Positions 10,670-19,807 of a stretch of DNA of 53,940 bases are shown piece by piece. The position numbers and the translations under genes are program-made. Position 1 is the first letter of the stretch. Each line of letters opens with the position of its first letter. The stretch is taken from assembly GCA_965370805.1 (NCBI GenBank), contig CBDUVZ010000005.1, positions 1 through 53,940 of the forward strand, written 5' to 3'. This DNA is from CBDUVZ01 sp965370805. GTDB taxonomy: Bacteria > Hydrothermota > Tepidihabitantia > Tepidihabitantales > Tepidihabitantaceae. The notes under the pieces are model-generated. The model was not told where the DNA came from, ran no database searches, and saw nothing but the letters and a program-made list of their open reading frames with translations.

Positions 10670-10903
10670 CTACGGCCCGGGAATCGAATCCGGCCGGGCC
10701 AGGTGGCCCCAGATGACCGAGAACCGGTCCCAGTTACCGACAATGACCGCGACAATCGCCGCCACCACAATCAGGCCCAACAGCCAGGGGAGGCACGACA
10801 GGACCCTCGGTGCTTTCTTCCTTCGCTCCAGCCGGTCAATCGCCCGGAGGATCTTCTTTCCCCGTTCTTCTTCCGGGTCAGGCACGCCTTTCTTTCGAGC
10901 CAC
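10670..10903 (-). CDS. Small single-pass membrane protein
   Basis: A 77-aa protein: a highly charged N-terminal half (KKGVPDPEEERGKKILRAIDRLERRKK), given here as residues 3-29, one membrane helix (about 34-58, LLGLIVVAAIVAVIV) and a short tail. No family recognised. Its ATG lies 2 bases after the stop of the DUF6642 gene, so the two are in one operon and it may anchor or pair with that protein (inference). Confidence 0.6.
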   Translation of the reverse strand: MARKKGVPDPEEERGKKILRAIDRLERRKKAPRVLSCLPWLLGLIVVAAIVAVIVGNWDRFSVIWGHLARPDSIPGP

Positions 10904-10905
10904 GG

Positions 10906-11484
10906 CTAGCGGTACACCATCCGGAATCCCAATTCGCCGGAAAGAACCCTGGTGCTCTTGCGGATGCTCCGTTCGGCCGCGGCCAGGCCCTGCCGGGTCA
11001 GCGAAAACTGCTGGAGTTCGGTCATCGCAATCAGGTCCAGCGCCGCCGATTTCATCCAGTCGACGTCGGTCGTGTACCCGCAGACCGCTTTCGCGCCCGA
11101 AGCCTCCAGGAACCGCTCGATTGTCCGCTCGTCGATTCTCAGCACCGAGCAGGAACCGAAATAGACCAGCCGCCGGTGACAGCGATGGTCGAGCCGGTCG
11201 CCCAGTTCTTCAAGGGTCATCCGGTGCCGGCGGTTGATCATCAGTTCACCCGGGGCCCCATGGAACGCAAGATAGAGAATCCGGTATCGCGCGTAACCCC
11301 GCTGCTTCCACTTGTCGACCAGGAACTCCATCTCCTCGACCGTGGAACAGTCGCGGTAGATGAACTGCACGCCCGCGTTGATCTCGAGCAGTTCCAGCAC
11401 CGGCAGCACCGTCGTCTTCCGGCTCAGCATGTCGTTCCAGTTCCCTTCAATGCAGAATACGTACTTCGGGTATTCCTTGCTCAT
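10906..11484 (-). CDS. DUF6642-family caspase-like protein
   Basis: A 192-aa protein I recognise as DUF6642 from KYVFCIEGNW near the start. The segments YLAFHGAPG (His75) and YFGSCS (Cys112) are placed like the His/Cys dyad of caspase/CHAT-type peptidases, suggesting a protease fold (inference). The start at 11484 is preferred because AGGAG lies 6-7 bases upstream and the conserved sequence begins there; an upstream ATG at 11526 would add 14 residues. ATG overlaps the stop of the 74-aa ORF upstream (ATGA), and the small membrane protein gene follows after 2 bases. Confidence 0.7.
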   Translation of the reverse strand: MSKEYPKYVFCIEGNWNDMLSRKTTVLPVLELLEINAGVQFIYRDCSTVEEMEFLVDKWKQRGYARYRILYLAFHGAPGELMINRRHRMTLEELGDRLDHRCHRRLVYFGSCSVLRIDERTIERFLEASGAKAVCGYTTDVDWMKSAALDLIAMTELQQFSLTRQGLAAAERSIRKSTRVLSGELGFRMVYR

Positions 11485-11705
11485 CCGCGACTCCTGTCTA
11501 TCCGGCACCGGCCGGTATTCTGCCACAGCACGTCAATCCCATCCCCGGCTTCCACCAGTCCCAGCATCCGGTACTCGCCGGGCCGGACAACCAGGACGGC
11601 GACATAGACGGATTTGCGCCGCCGGAAGCGAGTAGCCCGCGCGGCGGCCAGCGGCGAAGACTCCAGTGCCAACGCCAGCAGCACCGCCCTGGTGGTGTCA
11701 ATCAT
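11481..11705 (-). CDS. Hypothetical 74-aa protein upstream of the DUF6642 gene
   Basis: Starts MIDTTRAVLLALALESS and ends DRSRG. Its stop overlaps the DUF6642 start by ATGA, which suggests translational coupling. No family recognised. A promoter (TTGACA 11740-11735, AAGAAT 11717-11712, 17-base spacer) places the ATG only 6 bases after the -10 box, so the mRNA may be leaderless. Confidence 0.5.
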   Translation of the reverse strand: MIDTTRAVLLALALESSPLAAARATRFRRRKSVYVAVLVVRPGEYRMLGLVEAGDGIDVLWQNTGRCRIDRSRG

Positions 11706-11711
11706 CGGTCT

Positions 11712-11740
11712 ATTCTTCCCGCTGCACCCGGCCTTGTCAA
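11712..11740 (-). promoter_or_regulatory. Promoter giving a probably leaderless mRNA
   Basis: TTGACA (11740-11735), 17-base spacer, AAGAAT (11717-11712); start codon at 11705. Confidence 0.5.
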
Positions 11741-11757
11741 CTCGCGGGCGGTCCGTT

Positions 11758-11871
11758 CCGCTTGAACCAATCGTCCTGACCCCGGATGAAATCAAAGAAA
11801 AACTGAGAATCAAAGACCAGTTTGTCCAGGAAATTCTGGAAAAGGGCGAGACAATCTATGCCGCGAGTTGA
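11758..11871 (+). pseudogene. C-terminal remnant of a MNT-type nucleotidyltransferase
   Basis: A 37-codon piece reading PLEPIVLTPDEIKEKLRI then KDQFVQEILEKGETIYAAS and a TGA stop. This resembles the C-terminal tail of short nucleotidyltransferase antitoxins (K-D-x-F-x-x-E-I-L-x-x-G-x-x-L/I-Y). No catalytic GSxxxG or DxD part is found upstream. The rest of 11706-12109 shows no gene. Confidence 0.45.
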
Positions 11872-12109
11872 ATCCGGCTACCCGGCCATCCGAGTCAAGG
11901 CGTCTGGCGAATAGCCGGGCCTGCCCTGTTGAGCCCCGGCTGCGACTCGGGGCTCACCTGCCTCCAACGAACCGGCAGCGTGCTTCGGGCAGCGGGGTGC
12001 AGCCGTGACGCGGAAGCCCGCGCGGGCGATGCGCCGGAATCGGGCTGCTTCCTCGTGAGTCCAAGTACGTACAATGGCATTCTCGAATCGTGATAAAGGA
12101 GACGCAAAC

Positions 12110-12751
12110 ATGGACAACAGTATGCCCCTTATCGGCGACAAGCTCCCCGTGCTTGAAGTCCAGACAACCCACGGCGGAATGAACCTGCCCGATGCCTATT
12201 CCGGCAAGTGGTTTGTGCTTTTCAGCCACCCGGCCGACTTCACCCCGGTCTGCACCACCGAATTCGTCGCATTCCAGAAACGGTGGGACGAGTTCCGGCA
12301 ACTGGACTGTGAACTCATCGGCCTGAGCATCGATCAGGTCTTTTCTCACATCAAGTGGGTGCAGTGGATCAAGGAGAACCTGAAAGTCGAAATCAAGTTC
12401 CCGGTCATCGCCGACGACACCGGCAAAGTGGCCGCCAGGCTCGGCCTCATCCATCCCGGCAAAGGCACCAATACCGTCCGGGCCGTGTTCGTAGTGGACC
12501 CGAACGGCATCATCAGGGCAATGCTCTACTACCCGCAGGAACTCGGCCGGAACATGGATGAAATCGTCCGGATGGTGAAAGCGCTGCAGATCGCAGACAA
12601 GAACAAAGTTGCGATGCCGGCCAACTGGCCGAACAACGAACTGGTCGGTGACGAAGTCATCATCCCGCCCGCTTCGGATGAGAAAACCGCCGCGCAACGG
12701 CCAAAGCAGTACGACTGCTATGACTGGTGGTTCTGCCACAAGAAACTCTAG
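12110..12751 (+). CDS. Peroxiredoxin, 1-Cys Prx6-like
   Basis: Reduces hydrogen peroxide and organic hydroperoxides in the cytoplasm. 213 aa, with the peroxidatic cysteine in HPADFTPVCTTE (Cys about residue 45), a Trp-rich helix region (KWVQWIKENL), FPVIADDTGKVA and the long C-terminal extension of the Prx6/archaeal type ending in QYDCYDWWFCHKKL. The extra cysteines near the end (YDCYDWWFC) may serve as resolving cysteines. The ATG at 12110 follows AAAGGAG. It stands alone, with a hairpin terminator after it. Confidence 0.92.
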   Translation: MDNSMPLIGDKLPVLEVQTTHGGMNLPDAYSGKWFVLFSHPADFTPVCTTEFVAFQKRWDEFRQLDCELIGLSIDQVFSHIKWVQWIKENLKVEIKFPVIADDTGKVAARLGLIHPGKGTNTVRAVFVVDPNGIIRAMLYYPQELGRNMDEIVRMVKALQIADKNKVAMPANWPNNELVGDEVIIPPASDEKTAAQRPKQYDCYDWWFCHKKL

Positions 12752-12768
12752 CTGCCAGGAACTCAACC

Positions 12769-12806
12769 GGGCCGTCAGGCTTGACCGGACGTCAGCCTGA
12801 CGGCCC
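12769..12806 (+). terminator. Terminator hairpin after the peroxiredoxin gene
   Basis: A 13-bp stem, GGGCCGTCAGGCT (12769-12781) with AGCCTGACGGCCC (12794-12806), followed by a weak GCTGCTTC tail. Confidence 0.55.
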
Positions 12807-12961
12807 GCTGCTTCTCCAGAACCTTCCCGCAAACCACCGACCCGTCGGCCTGCTCTGCCAATCGTCATTGTGCCATCCGATGACAGTTTCCGCTCGCTTA
12901 TCCCCGTTCCTGTGTTCATCTGTGGTCCATTTCCTACAAGATGTAACACGCGCAACCGGCC

Positions 12962-13314
12962 GAATGTAACAGCTCGAAGTCACATTTCGTCCCGTCCCGG
13001 GGACGGTCCGGGGGGTCGCCCTGTCTTGCACGCAGATTCGCCGACAGCACCGCACAGAACCCCACACCGACAACGGAACACAAGCCTGCACAGAAACTTA
13101 CACGGACTGCCAAACGGAAACCCGCACCCGGATTCACCGACAGTCTCGCCCGGAGTCTCGAACATCCTGCCGAGGATACGGTCGCCCACAGTCTCGCACA
13201 CAAGCCGCAAGATACAGTTGCCCGCAGGTTCGGACAGACAGAAGGAACCGGCCAAACCCGGAGCGCGATACCCCTTCACCGGAATTAGAGAGAACTGGAC
13301 CCCGGAATGTAACA
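12962..13314. repeat. 12-bp-period degenerate array 1, flanked by GAATGTAACA
   Basis: From about 13027 to 13240 the sequence falls into some 18 consecutive 12-base units of consensus YRCACRSARNYY, for example CGCACAGAACCC, TGCACAGAAACT and CGCACACAAGCC. No unit is shifted. GAATGTAACA stands at 12962-12971 and again at 13305-13314, and ATGTAACA at 12941. Because 12 is a multiple of three, all frames stay open and give tetrapeptide-periodic but unconvincing proteins. Confidence 0.75.
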
Positions 13315-13371
13315 TGTCTGCTAAACCACAAACAACCAATGGCTTATGTCTGCGCTGCCGCTCAGGTGGCC

Positions 13372-13724
13372 GTCCCCTGTAGCCTGGGGGGGGCTGTGGC
13401 CCTCCTCATGGCACCCGACGCGGTACGCCTCCTGGGTGATGCCCTGGCTGTCGCTGCGGCAATCACAGCGTTTGTCGCCACGGCAGACCCAACGGCTATC
13501 GCTGCGGCAATCACAACGACTGCCGCAGAGGGAAACGGGACGGCCTTTCCCGCGACGCTCGTTACGGTACATCCTGCGGTCCTCGTATCGGCTGGCGCAC
13601 AAGCTACCGCTGAGGTCCTCCTCGCGACCGGCGCAATGGTCCTCTATGCGGCTCTCGCCACGGCCCACCTTCCACCCGGCGCAACGGCCTTCGCTCCGAC
13701 CGCGGCCACGGCAGCCACAACAGA
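13372..13724. repeat. 12-bp-period degenerate array 2
   Basis: About 28 consecutive 12-base units of consensus RCGGYNNTCGCN (examples GCGGCAATCACA, ACGGCTATCGCT, GCGGCTCTCGCC). Phase is kept from the first to the last unit. It ends shortly before the hsdR promoter. The plus-strand ORF at 13339-13752 gives Ala-rich sequence with a four-residue period; other frames are equally open, so coding is doubtful. Confidence 0.8.
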
Positions 13725-13748
13725 CCCCGAACCGCCGCCCGACCCGAC

Positions 13749-13777
13749 TTGACTCCCGCTGGCCCGAGCACTATGCT
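13749..13777 (+). promoter_or_regulatory. Promoter of the type I restriction operon
   Basis: TTGACT at 13749-13754, 17-base spacer, TATGCT at 13772-13777; GTG start of hsdR at 13836. Confidence 0.55.
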
Positions 13778-13835
13778 GACGGGTGATGGCAATGCGTGAG
13801 GCGACCTGGGATACGCCGGTGCGGTAGGAACCCTC

Positions 13836-16376
13836 GTGTCAGCCGAGGAAGCCACGGCCCGTATCAAGATCAACAAGCTACTGGAGGGGTCATATTGGCG
13901 CTTCTTTCGGACGAAGGACGGCCCTGCCAACATCGTCCTCGAGCCGGGCGTCACGCTCAAGACCACTGTCCTCGATGCGATGGGCAATGACTTCGAGAAA
14001 ACCTCCAAGGGTTTCATCGACTTCCTGCTTCTCGATGCCAAGGGCTTCCCTTTCATCGTCCTTGAGGCCAAGGCAGAGGACAAGAACCCGTTGATTGGCA
14101 AGGAAAAGGCCCGCAAGTACGCCCGCTCGCAGGACTGCCGGTTCGTCATCCTCTCGAACGGCAACCTGCATTACTTCTGGGACCTCGAACGCGGCAATCC
14201 CTACGTCATCACCTCATTCCCGACGCCGGATTCGGTCGTCAGCTACCGGAAAGTCACGCCTAGTCCCGAGCGGCTGACGGAAGAGCAGGTCCGCGATGAC
14301 TACATTGTCCTGACCCAGCGGCCAAACTACACAGCCGAGGCAGCTTGGAAGAACGAAACCGAGCGTCCCGGCTACATCAAAGCCAACAAGCTATGTTTTC
14401 TGCGGCCCTACCAGTTGAACGCCATTTACGCCCTGCAACAGGCCGTCAAGGACGGCAATGACCGCTTCCTGTTTGAGATGGCCACCGGCACGGGCAAAAC
14501 ACTCACGGCCGCCGCCGTTGCCAAGCTGTTCCTCCGCACCGGCAATGCGCATCGTGTGCTTTTCTTGGTGGATCGCCTCGAACTGGAGGACCAGGCCAAG
14601 AAGGCCTTTACCGCGCTGCTCTCTGCAGACTTCCATACGGTCATCTACAAAGAGAACCGCGACGACTGGCGACGTGCTGAGATCGTGGTCACCACCGTCC
14701 AATCGTTACTCTTCAACAACAAGTACCAGCGGTTCTTCTCGCCGACCGACTTCGACCTCGTTATCTCCGACGAGGCGCACCGGTCCATCGGCGGCAACGC
14801 CCGCGCCGTCTTCGACTACTTCATCGGCTACAAGCTCGGCCTCACGGCCACACCCCGCGACTACCTGAAGCACTTCGACGAGACCAGACCCACCACGCGC
14901 GACCCGCGCGAGGCCGAGCGCCGCCTGCTGCGGGATACCTACCGAACCTTCGGCTGCGAGAACAGCGAGCCTACCTTCCGCTACTCCCTGCTGGACGGCG
15001 TGAAGGACGGCTACCTGATCAACCCCACGGTTGTGGACGCCCGCAGTGAGGTAACAACCGAGCTTCTCTCAAGACAGGGATTCATTGTAACGTTCACTGA
15101 TGACGAAGGTGAGGACCGACAGGAAGCCTACAAGCGCCGTGAGTTCGAGAAACGGTTCTTCTCCGACCCGACCAACCGCGTATTCTGCAAGGCGTTCCTG
15201 GCAAATGCCCTGCGCGACCCGGTCAGTGGCGAAATCGGCAAGTCAATCATCTTCACCGTCAGCCAGAACCACGCGGCCAAGCTGGCGCAGATTCTCAACA
15301 AGATGGCCGACCGTATGTTTCCGGGCAAGTATCAGTCCGACTTCGCCGTGCAAGTGACATCCGGGATAAGAGAGGATGCCCAGCAGTTCACTATCAACTT
15401 CGCCAACAATAACCTGCTGGGTTCCGGCAACTTCCTGCCTGCCTACAAGACCAGCAAGGCCCGCGTTTGCGTAACGGTGGGCATGATGACGACCGGCTAC
15501 GACTGCACTGACATCCTCAACCTCGGCCTTTTCCGCCCCATCTTCTCGCCCACCGACTTCATCCAGATCAAGGGCCGCGGGACCCGCAAGCACGACTTCC
15601 TCGACCAGCTCTTTGACGACAGCCTGAGGGACGGCGTCGCCTGCCCTCAGAAGACCACGTTCAAGCTCTTCGATTTCTTCGCCAACTGCGAGTACTTCGA
15701 GAAGGAATACAACTACGACCAAGTTCTGAAGCTGCCCAAACCCAGAAGCAGCACAAGAGCCCGCGAAGACACAGGACCGACCATCACCGCCGGCAGCTAT
15801 GAGTATCTGGGCGACGATGCCATCGTTTCCGTCAAAGAAGAGGTCGTCGGAGTCGAAGGGATGAGAATCGACCGTATGTTCTTCGAGAAGTTCGAGGACA
15901 CCGTGCGCAGGGACAATACCATTGCAGAGGCAGTCGAGGCCGGGCAGTGGGACCGGGTCATCGACTATGTGAATCGCGAGGTTCTCGACAAACCTGAGGA
16001 ATACTACACCCTCGCTAAGCTCCGCAAAGCAGCGGCAGTGGACCGCCGTCTGACTCTGCGGGAAATACTCGAGAAGGTATTCGGCCTTATCCCGCGCTTC
16101 AAGTCCAAGGATGAACTGCTGGAGGAAGAGTTCGCCAAGTTCGTTGCTGACTACAAGCCGACCGAAGCAAAGGCAATCCCGGCCATAAAGAACTACTTCA
16201 AGGCGTATGTCACGAGCGACCAGGTTCGTCACATCATCGAAACCCGGCAGTTCACCGACCTAGCCACGAATCCAATCTTTTCCACGCGCGACTACAAGGC
16301 CGTGCCGCAGAAGTACCGCGCCCTGATTCCGGAGTACGTCAAAGACTACGTTCCCCTGAACCGGTTCGCTGCATAG
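13836..16376 (+). CDS. hsdR: Type I restriction enzyme, R (endonuclease/translocase) subunit
   Basis: An 846-aa HsdR: the ATP-driven DNA translocase and nuclease of a type I restriction-modification system. The N-terminal PD-(D/E)xK nuclease has IDFLLLD (Asp62) and VLEAKA (Glu77, Lys79). The SF2 motor has Walker A ATGTGKT (216-222), DEAH (312-315), GLTATP and the RIKGRGTRK-like arginine motif (QIKGRGTRKHD). A C-terminal helical part follows. The GTG start at 13836 has TAGGAA upstream. Next gene starts 8 bases later, forming the operon hsdR - kilA-N - hsdMS. Confidence 0.95.
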   Translation: MSAEEATARIKINKLLEGSYWRFFRTKDGPANIVLEPGVTLKTTVLDAMGNDFEKTSKGFIDFLLLDAKGFPFIVLEAKAEDKNPLIGKEKARKYARSQDCRFVILSNGNLHYFWDLERGNPYVITSFPTPDSVVSYRKVTPSPERLTEEQVRDDYIVLTQRPNYTAEAAWKNETERPGYIKANKLCFLRPYQLNAIYALQQAVKDGNDRFLFEMATGTGKTLTAAAVAKLFLRTGNAHRVLFLVDRLELEDQAKKAFTALLSADFHTVIYKENRDDWRRAEIVVTTVQSLLFNNKYQRFFSPTDFDLVISDEAHRSIGGNARAVFDYFIGYKLGLTATPRDYLKHFDETRPTTRDPREAERRLLRDTYRTFGCENSEPTFRYSLLDGVKDGYLINPTVVDARSEVTTELLSRQGFIVTFTDDEGEDRQEAYKRREFEKRFFSDPTNRVFCKAFLANALRDPVSGEIGKSIIFTVSQNHAAKLAQILNKMADRMFPGKYQSDFAVQVTSGIREDAQQFTINFANNNLLGSGNFLPAYKTSKARVCVTVGMMTTGYDCTDILNLGLFRPIFSPTDFIQIKGRGTRKHDFLDQLFDDSLRDGVACPQKTTFKLFDFFANCEYFEKEYNYDQVLKLPKPRSSTRAREDTGPTITAGSYEYLGDDAIVSVKEEVVGVEGMRIDRMFFEKFEDTVRRDNTIAEAVEAGQWDRVIDYVNREVLDKPEEYYTLAKLRKAAAVDRRLTLREILEKVFGLIPRFKSKDELLEEEFAKFVADYKPTEAKAIPAIKNYFKAYVTSDQVRHIIETRQFTDLATNPIFSTRDYKAVPQKYRALIPEYVKDYVPLNRFAA

Positions 16377-16384
16377 GAGGACTC

Positions 16385-17218
16385 TTGCGCAAAATCAGCA
16401 AGGCGACCATCGAAGTCAAAGGCAGTTCCATCACCGTCCTCAGCCGCAAGGACAAGGACTACATCTCCTTGACCGACATCGCACGCCACAAGAACGCCGA
16501 GCACACGGACGACCTGGTCCGGAACTGGCTCAGAAACCGCAACACGATCGAGTTCCTCGGCGTCTGGGAGCGGCTCAACAACCCCGACTTCAAACCCGTC
16601 GAATTCGACGGGATTAGAATCAAGGCGGGTCTCAACAGCTTCGCCCTGACCCCCAAACAGTGGATTGAGAAGACGGGCGCGGTGGGCATCATTTCCAAAG
16701 CCGGTCGCTACGGCGGCACCTATGCCCACAAGGACATCGCCTTCGAGTTTGCCTCCTGGATTTCGGTCGAGTTCAAGCTCTACCTCATCAAGGAGTTCCA
16801 GCGCCTCAAGGCAGACGAGAACCGCCGTCTTTCTCTGGCCTGGAATCTCAACCGCACCCTCACCAAGCTCAACTACCGCATCCACACAGACGCGATCAAG
16901 GCCCACCTGATTCCGGCGGTTGTCACGCCCGCCCAGGCGGCCATCACCTATGCCACCGAAGCCGACGTGCTCAACGTTGGCTTGTTCGGCCAGACCGCGA
17001 AGCAGTGGCGGGATGCCAACCCCAAGCTCGTCGGCAACATGCGCGAATACGCTACGGTTGAGCAGTTGCTGGTGCTGGCCAACATCGAAGGTATGAATGC
17101 CGAGTTCATTCACATGGGTCTTGCCCAGGGCGAACGGCTCAAACGGCTCAACCAGATTGCCATCCGACAGATGCGGGTGCTGACGGCCGATCCGTCGGTC
17201 AAACAACTCAAAGGGTAG
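16385..17218 (+). CDS. KilA-N domain protein within the restriction operon
   Basis: A 277-aa protein. Residues about 20-130 carry a KilA-N type DNA-binding domain (YISLTDIARHKN, VRNWLRNRNTIEFLGVWE, GRYGGTYAHKDIAFEFASWIS quoted in parts), followed by a helical region. KilA-N proteins occur in phages and in some type I restriction operons; a regulatory or anti-phage sensor role is inferred. The start is TTG at 16385, with AGGAGG 5-6 bases upstream. It is tightly packed between hsdR (8 bases) and hsdMS (3 bases). Confidence 0.85.
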   Translation: MRKISKATIEVKGSSITVLSRKDKDYISLTDIARHKNAEHTDDLVRNWLRNRNTIEFLGVWERLNNPDFKPVEFDGIRIKAGLNSFALTPKQWIEKTGAVGIISKAGRYGGTYAHKDIAFEFASWISVEFKLYLIKEFQRLKADENRRLSLAWNLNRTLTKLNYRIHTDAIKAHLIPAVVTPAQAAITYATEADVLNVGLFGQTAKQWRDANPKLVGNMREYATVEQLLVLANIEGMNAEFIHMGLAQGERLKRLNQIAIRQMRVLTADPSVKQLKG

Positions 17219-17221
17219 CGT

Positions 17222-19636
17222 ATGCTCGACACCGATACCAAGCGCCGCATTGACACAGCCCGAGACGTCCTCGTCGGCAAAGTACCCGACCCCAAGAGCC
17301 AGGTCGAGCAGATCACCATCGCCCTCATCTACAAATTCATGGACGACATGGACGCCGAGAGCGAGGAGATGGGCGGAAAGCGCAAGTTCTTTGCCGGGGA
17401 GTTCGCCCGCTACGGCTGGGCCAAACTCATGCGCTCCGGATTGGGTGGCCACGAAATCCTGAACCTCTACGCTGAAGCCATCACTAAGATGCCGGAGAAC
17501 CCCGGCATCCCGCCGCTCTTCCGCGACATCTTCAAGAACGCCTTTCTGCCATATCGCGACCCCGAGACGCTTCGGATGTTCCTAAAGGTCATCGACGAGT
17601 TCACATACGACCACAGTGAGAGACTCGGTGATGCGTTCGAGTACCTGCTCTCTATCATGAGCGCCCAGGGCGACGCCGGGCAATTCCGCACCCCGCGCCA
17701 CATCATTGACTTCATGGTCGAAGTTGTTGACCCGAAGAAGAACGAGACCGTGCTCGACCCGGCCTGCGGCACGGCCGGGTTCCTCATCTCGTCCTACAAG
17801 CATATCCTCAAGGTCAACACCAACGCCAAGGGCGATAGCACCCTGACACCCGACGACAAAGGCCGCCTGGCCGTCAACTTCAAGGGCTACGACATCTCGC
17901 CCGACATGGTACGCCTGTCGCTGGTGAATCTGTACCTGCACGGCTTCGCCGACCCGCATATTTACGAGTACGACACGCTAACCAGTCAGGACCGCTGGGG
18001 CGAGTATGCCGACGTTATCCTCGCCAACCCGCCCTTCATGTCGCCTAAGGGAGGCATCAGGCCGCACAACCGCTTCTCGGTCCAGTCCAAGCGCAGCGAA
18101 GTCCTGTTCGTGGACTACATGGCCGAGCACCTCTCGCCCTCAGGGCGCGCCGGCATCATCGTGCCCGAAGGCATCATCTTCCAGAGCCAAAACGCCTACC
18201 GACAACTGCGAGAGATGCTCATCAGTGACTTTCTGGTCGGCGTGATCTCACTGCCCTCCGGTGTATTCATGCCCTACACCGGCGTGAAGACCTCAATCCT
18301 GGTGCTCGACCGCGTTAGGGCAAGAAGGACACCAAGCATCCTCTTCTCCGAGATCAAGCACATCGGTATCAGCCTCGGTGTGAAGCGAACCCCAAGCAAA
18401 CACAACGACTTGCCTGCCGTACTACGAGATTGCCGCGCCTTCTACGACGGCGGAGATCTTTCACGTTGCTCATGGGTAGCTTCGCGCGAAGAGGTTCTGA
18501 CAAACGACTGTAACCTCACCGGAAGTCGCTATCGACCCGCAGTCGTGAACGGCGACACGAGACTTGTGAAGGTCGCAGATGTCTGCAGTATTACGAAGGG
18601 CGCCGCATCCAGCACCAAGACACCTCCAGGGCCTTATCCACTAGTTCTCACCGCCGCGGAACCCAAAACTTCTGCCACATATCAGTTCGACGGCCCGGCC
18701 GTATGCGTCCCCTTGATCTCTTCCCTTGGGCACGGCAAGGCGGCGCTGCACCGCATCCACTTCGCCAGCGGAAAGTTCGCATTAGCTAACTTGCTGGTCG
18801 CTCTGCGGCCCAGAGAGGGCTCTGAACTCGACGCGAGGTTCCTCTATCACACCCTCGACTTGAAAAGGGCCGACATCGCTGCCCTTATGCGCGGGGCAGC
18901 GAATGTCGGCATGAAACCCAAGGATCTTGCACAGTTTGAAATCCCCCTTCCTCCCCTGGAGGTACAGAAGGAGATCGTGGCGGAGATCGATGGCTACCAG
19001 AAAGTCATCAACGGCGCCCGCGCCGTCGTCGACAATTATCGCCCCCACATTCCCATCCACCCCGCCTGGCCGATGGTGGAGTTGGCACAGGTAGCGGAAG
19101 TTATCATGGGACAGAGTCCACCGGGCGACACCTACAACACCAAAGGCGATGGCGTTCCGCTGATAAACGGACCTGTCGAGTTTGGCCCCGAACCATTTTC
19201 TCGAACGGTCATCAACCAGTACACGACAGCCCCGACGAGGATGTGCCGTAGAGATGATTTGATCGTTTGCGTTCGAGGCGCGACACTCGGTCGGATGAAT
19301 ATATCAGGCTATGACGGCTGCATTGGTCGAGGCGTCGCTGCCATCCGTTCCGAGACTTCGCAGCATTGGATCGAGTTCCTCATCTACGCGATGCGCGACC
19401 GTATTTACTCGCTGGGCGTTGGGTCCACATTCCCCAGCATCACAAAAGAACAGCTAAGAACACTGCCGATCCCCCTCCCACCGCTCGCTACGCAGCAAGC
19501 GATCGTGGCGGAGATCGAAGCCGAGCAAGCGCTGGTCGCCGCCAACCGCGAACTGATCACCCGCTTCGAGCAAAAGATCCAAGCCACCCTCGCCCGCATC
19601 TGGGGTGAGGCGGATTCTGATGCGGCGGAGGACTGA
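17222..19636 (+). CDS. hsdM: Type I restriction-modification M-S fusion (methyltransferase plus specificity)
   Basis: An 804-aa fusion of HsdM and HsdS. The first ~420 residues form the N6-adenine methyltransferase: motif I DPACGTAGF (179-187) for S-adenosylmethionine binding and the catalytic NPPF (269-272). From about 425 two target-recognition domains follow, each closed by the typical HsdS linker (PLPPLEVQKEIVAEI and PLPPLATQQAIVAEI). It therefore carries both halves of the recognition site. In most type I systems M and S are separate genes. The ATG follows the kilA-N stop by 3 bases. Confidence 0.93.
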   Translation: MLDTDTKRRIDTARDVLVGKVPDPKSQVEQITIALIYKFMDDMDAESEEMGGKRKFFAGEFARYGWAKLMRSGLGGHEILNLYAEAITKMPENPGIPPLFRDIFKNAFLPYRDPETLRMFLKVIDEFTYDHSERLGDAFEYLLSIMSAQGDAGQFRTPRHIIDFMVEVVDPKKNETVLDPACGTAGFLISSYKHILKVNTNAKGDSTLTPDDKGRLAVNFKGYDISPDMVRLSLVNLYLHGFADPHIYEYDTLTSQDRWGEYADVILANPPFMSPKGGIRPHNRFSVQSKRSEVLFVDYMAEHLSPSGRAGIIVPEGIIFQSQNAYRQLREMLISDFLVGVISLPSGVFMPYTGVKTSILVLDRVRARRTPSILFSEIKHIGISLGVKRTPSKHNDLPAVLRDCRAFYDGGDLSRCSWVASREEVLTNDCNLTGSRYRPAVVNGDTRLVKVADVCSITKGAASSTKTPPGPYPLVLTAAEPKTSATYQFDGPAVCVPLISSLGHGKAALHRIHFASGKFALANLLVALRPREGSELDARFLYHTLDLKRADIAALMRGAANVGMKPKDLAQFEIPLPPLEVQKEIVAEIDGYQKVINGARAVVDNYRPHIPIHPAWPMVELAQVAEVIMGQSPPGDTYNTKGDGVPLINGPVEFGPEPFSRTVINQYTTAPTRMCRRDDLIVCVRGATLGRMNISGYDGCIGRGVAAIRSETSQHWIEFLIYAMRDRIYSLGVGSTFPSITKEQLRTLPIPLPPLATQQAIVAEIEAEQALVAANRELITRFEQKIQATLARIWGEADSDAAED

Positions 19637-19807
19637 GCCGTGGAAGACGCATTCGAACTGGCCAGCTACCTGCCCATCTCGTTTGGGAAACGAGAGACAC
19701 CTCCCCAACCCCCGACTTCCGATGATTGAATCCGCCCGCGAAGACTGCAGGGTGATTGTGACTGGGAGATGAGTTGAACTCGGGGATTGCTGCTCGTGAC
19801 CTCCACG

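Noticed and set aside
12962..13724. CRISPR array
   Set aside because: Units are 12 bp, degenerate and contiguous; there are no 24-40 bp identical repeats with spacers and no cas genes.
13339..13752. 137-aa Ala-rich ORF over array 2, and similar ORFs over arrays 1 and 3
   Set aside because: All frames are open because the repeat period is a multiple of three; no ribosome binding site, signal or family.
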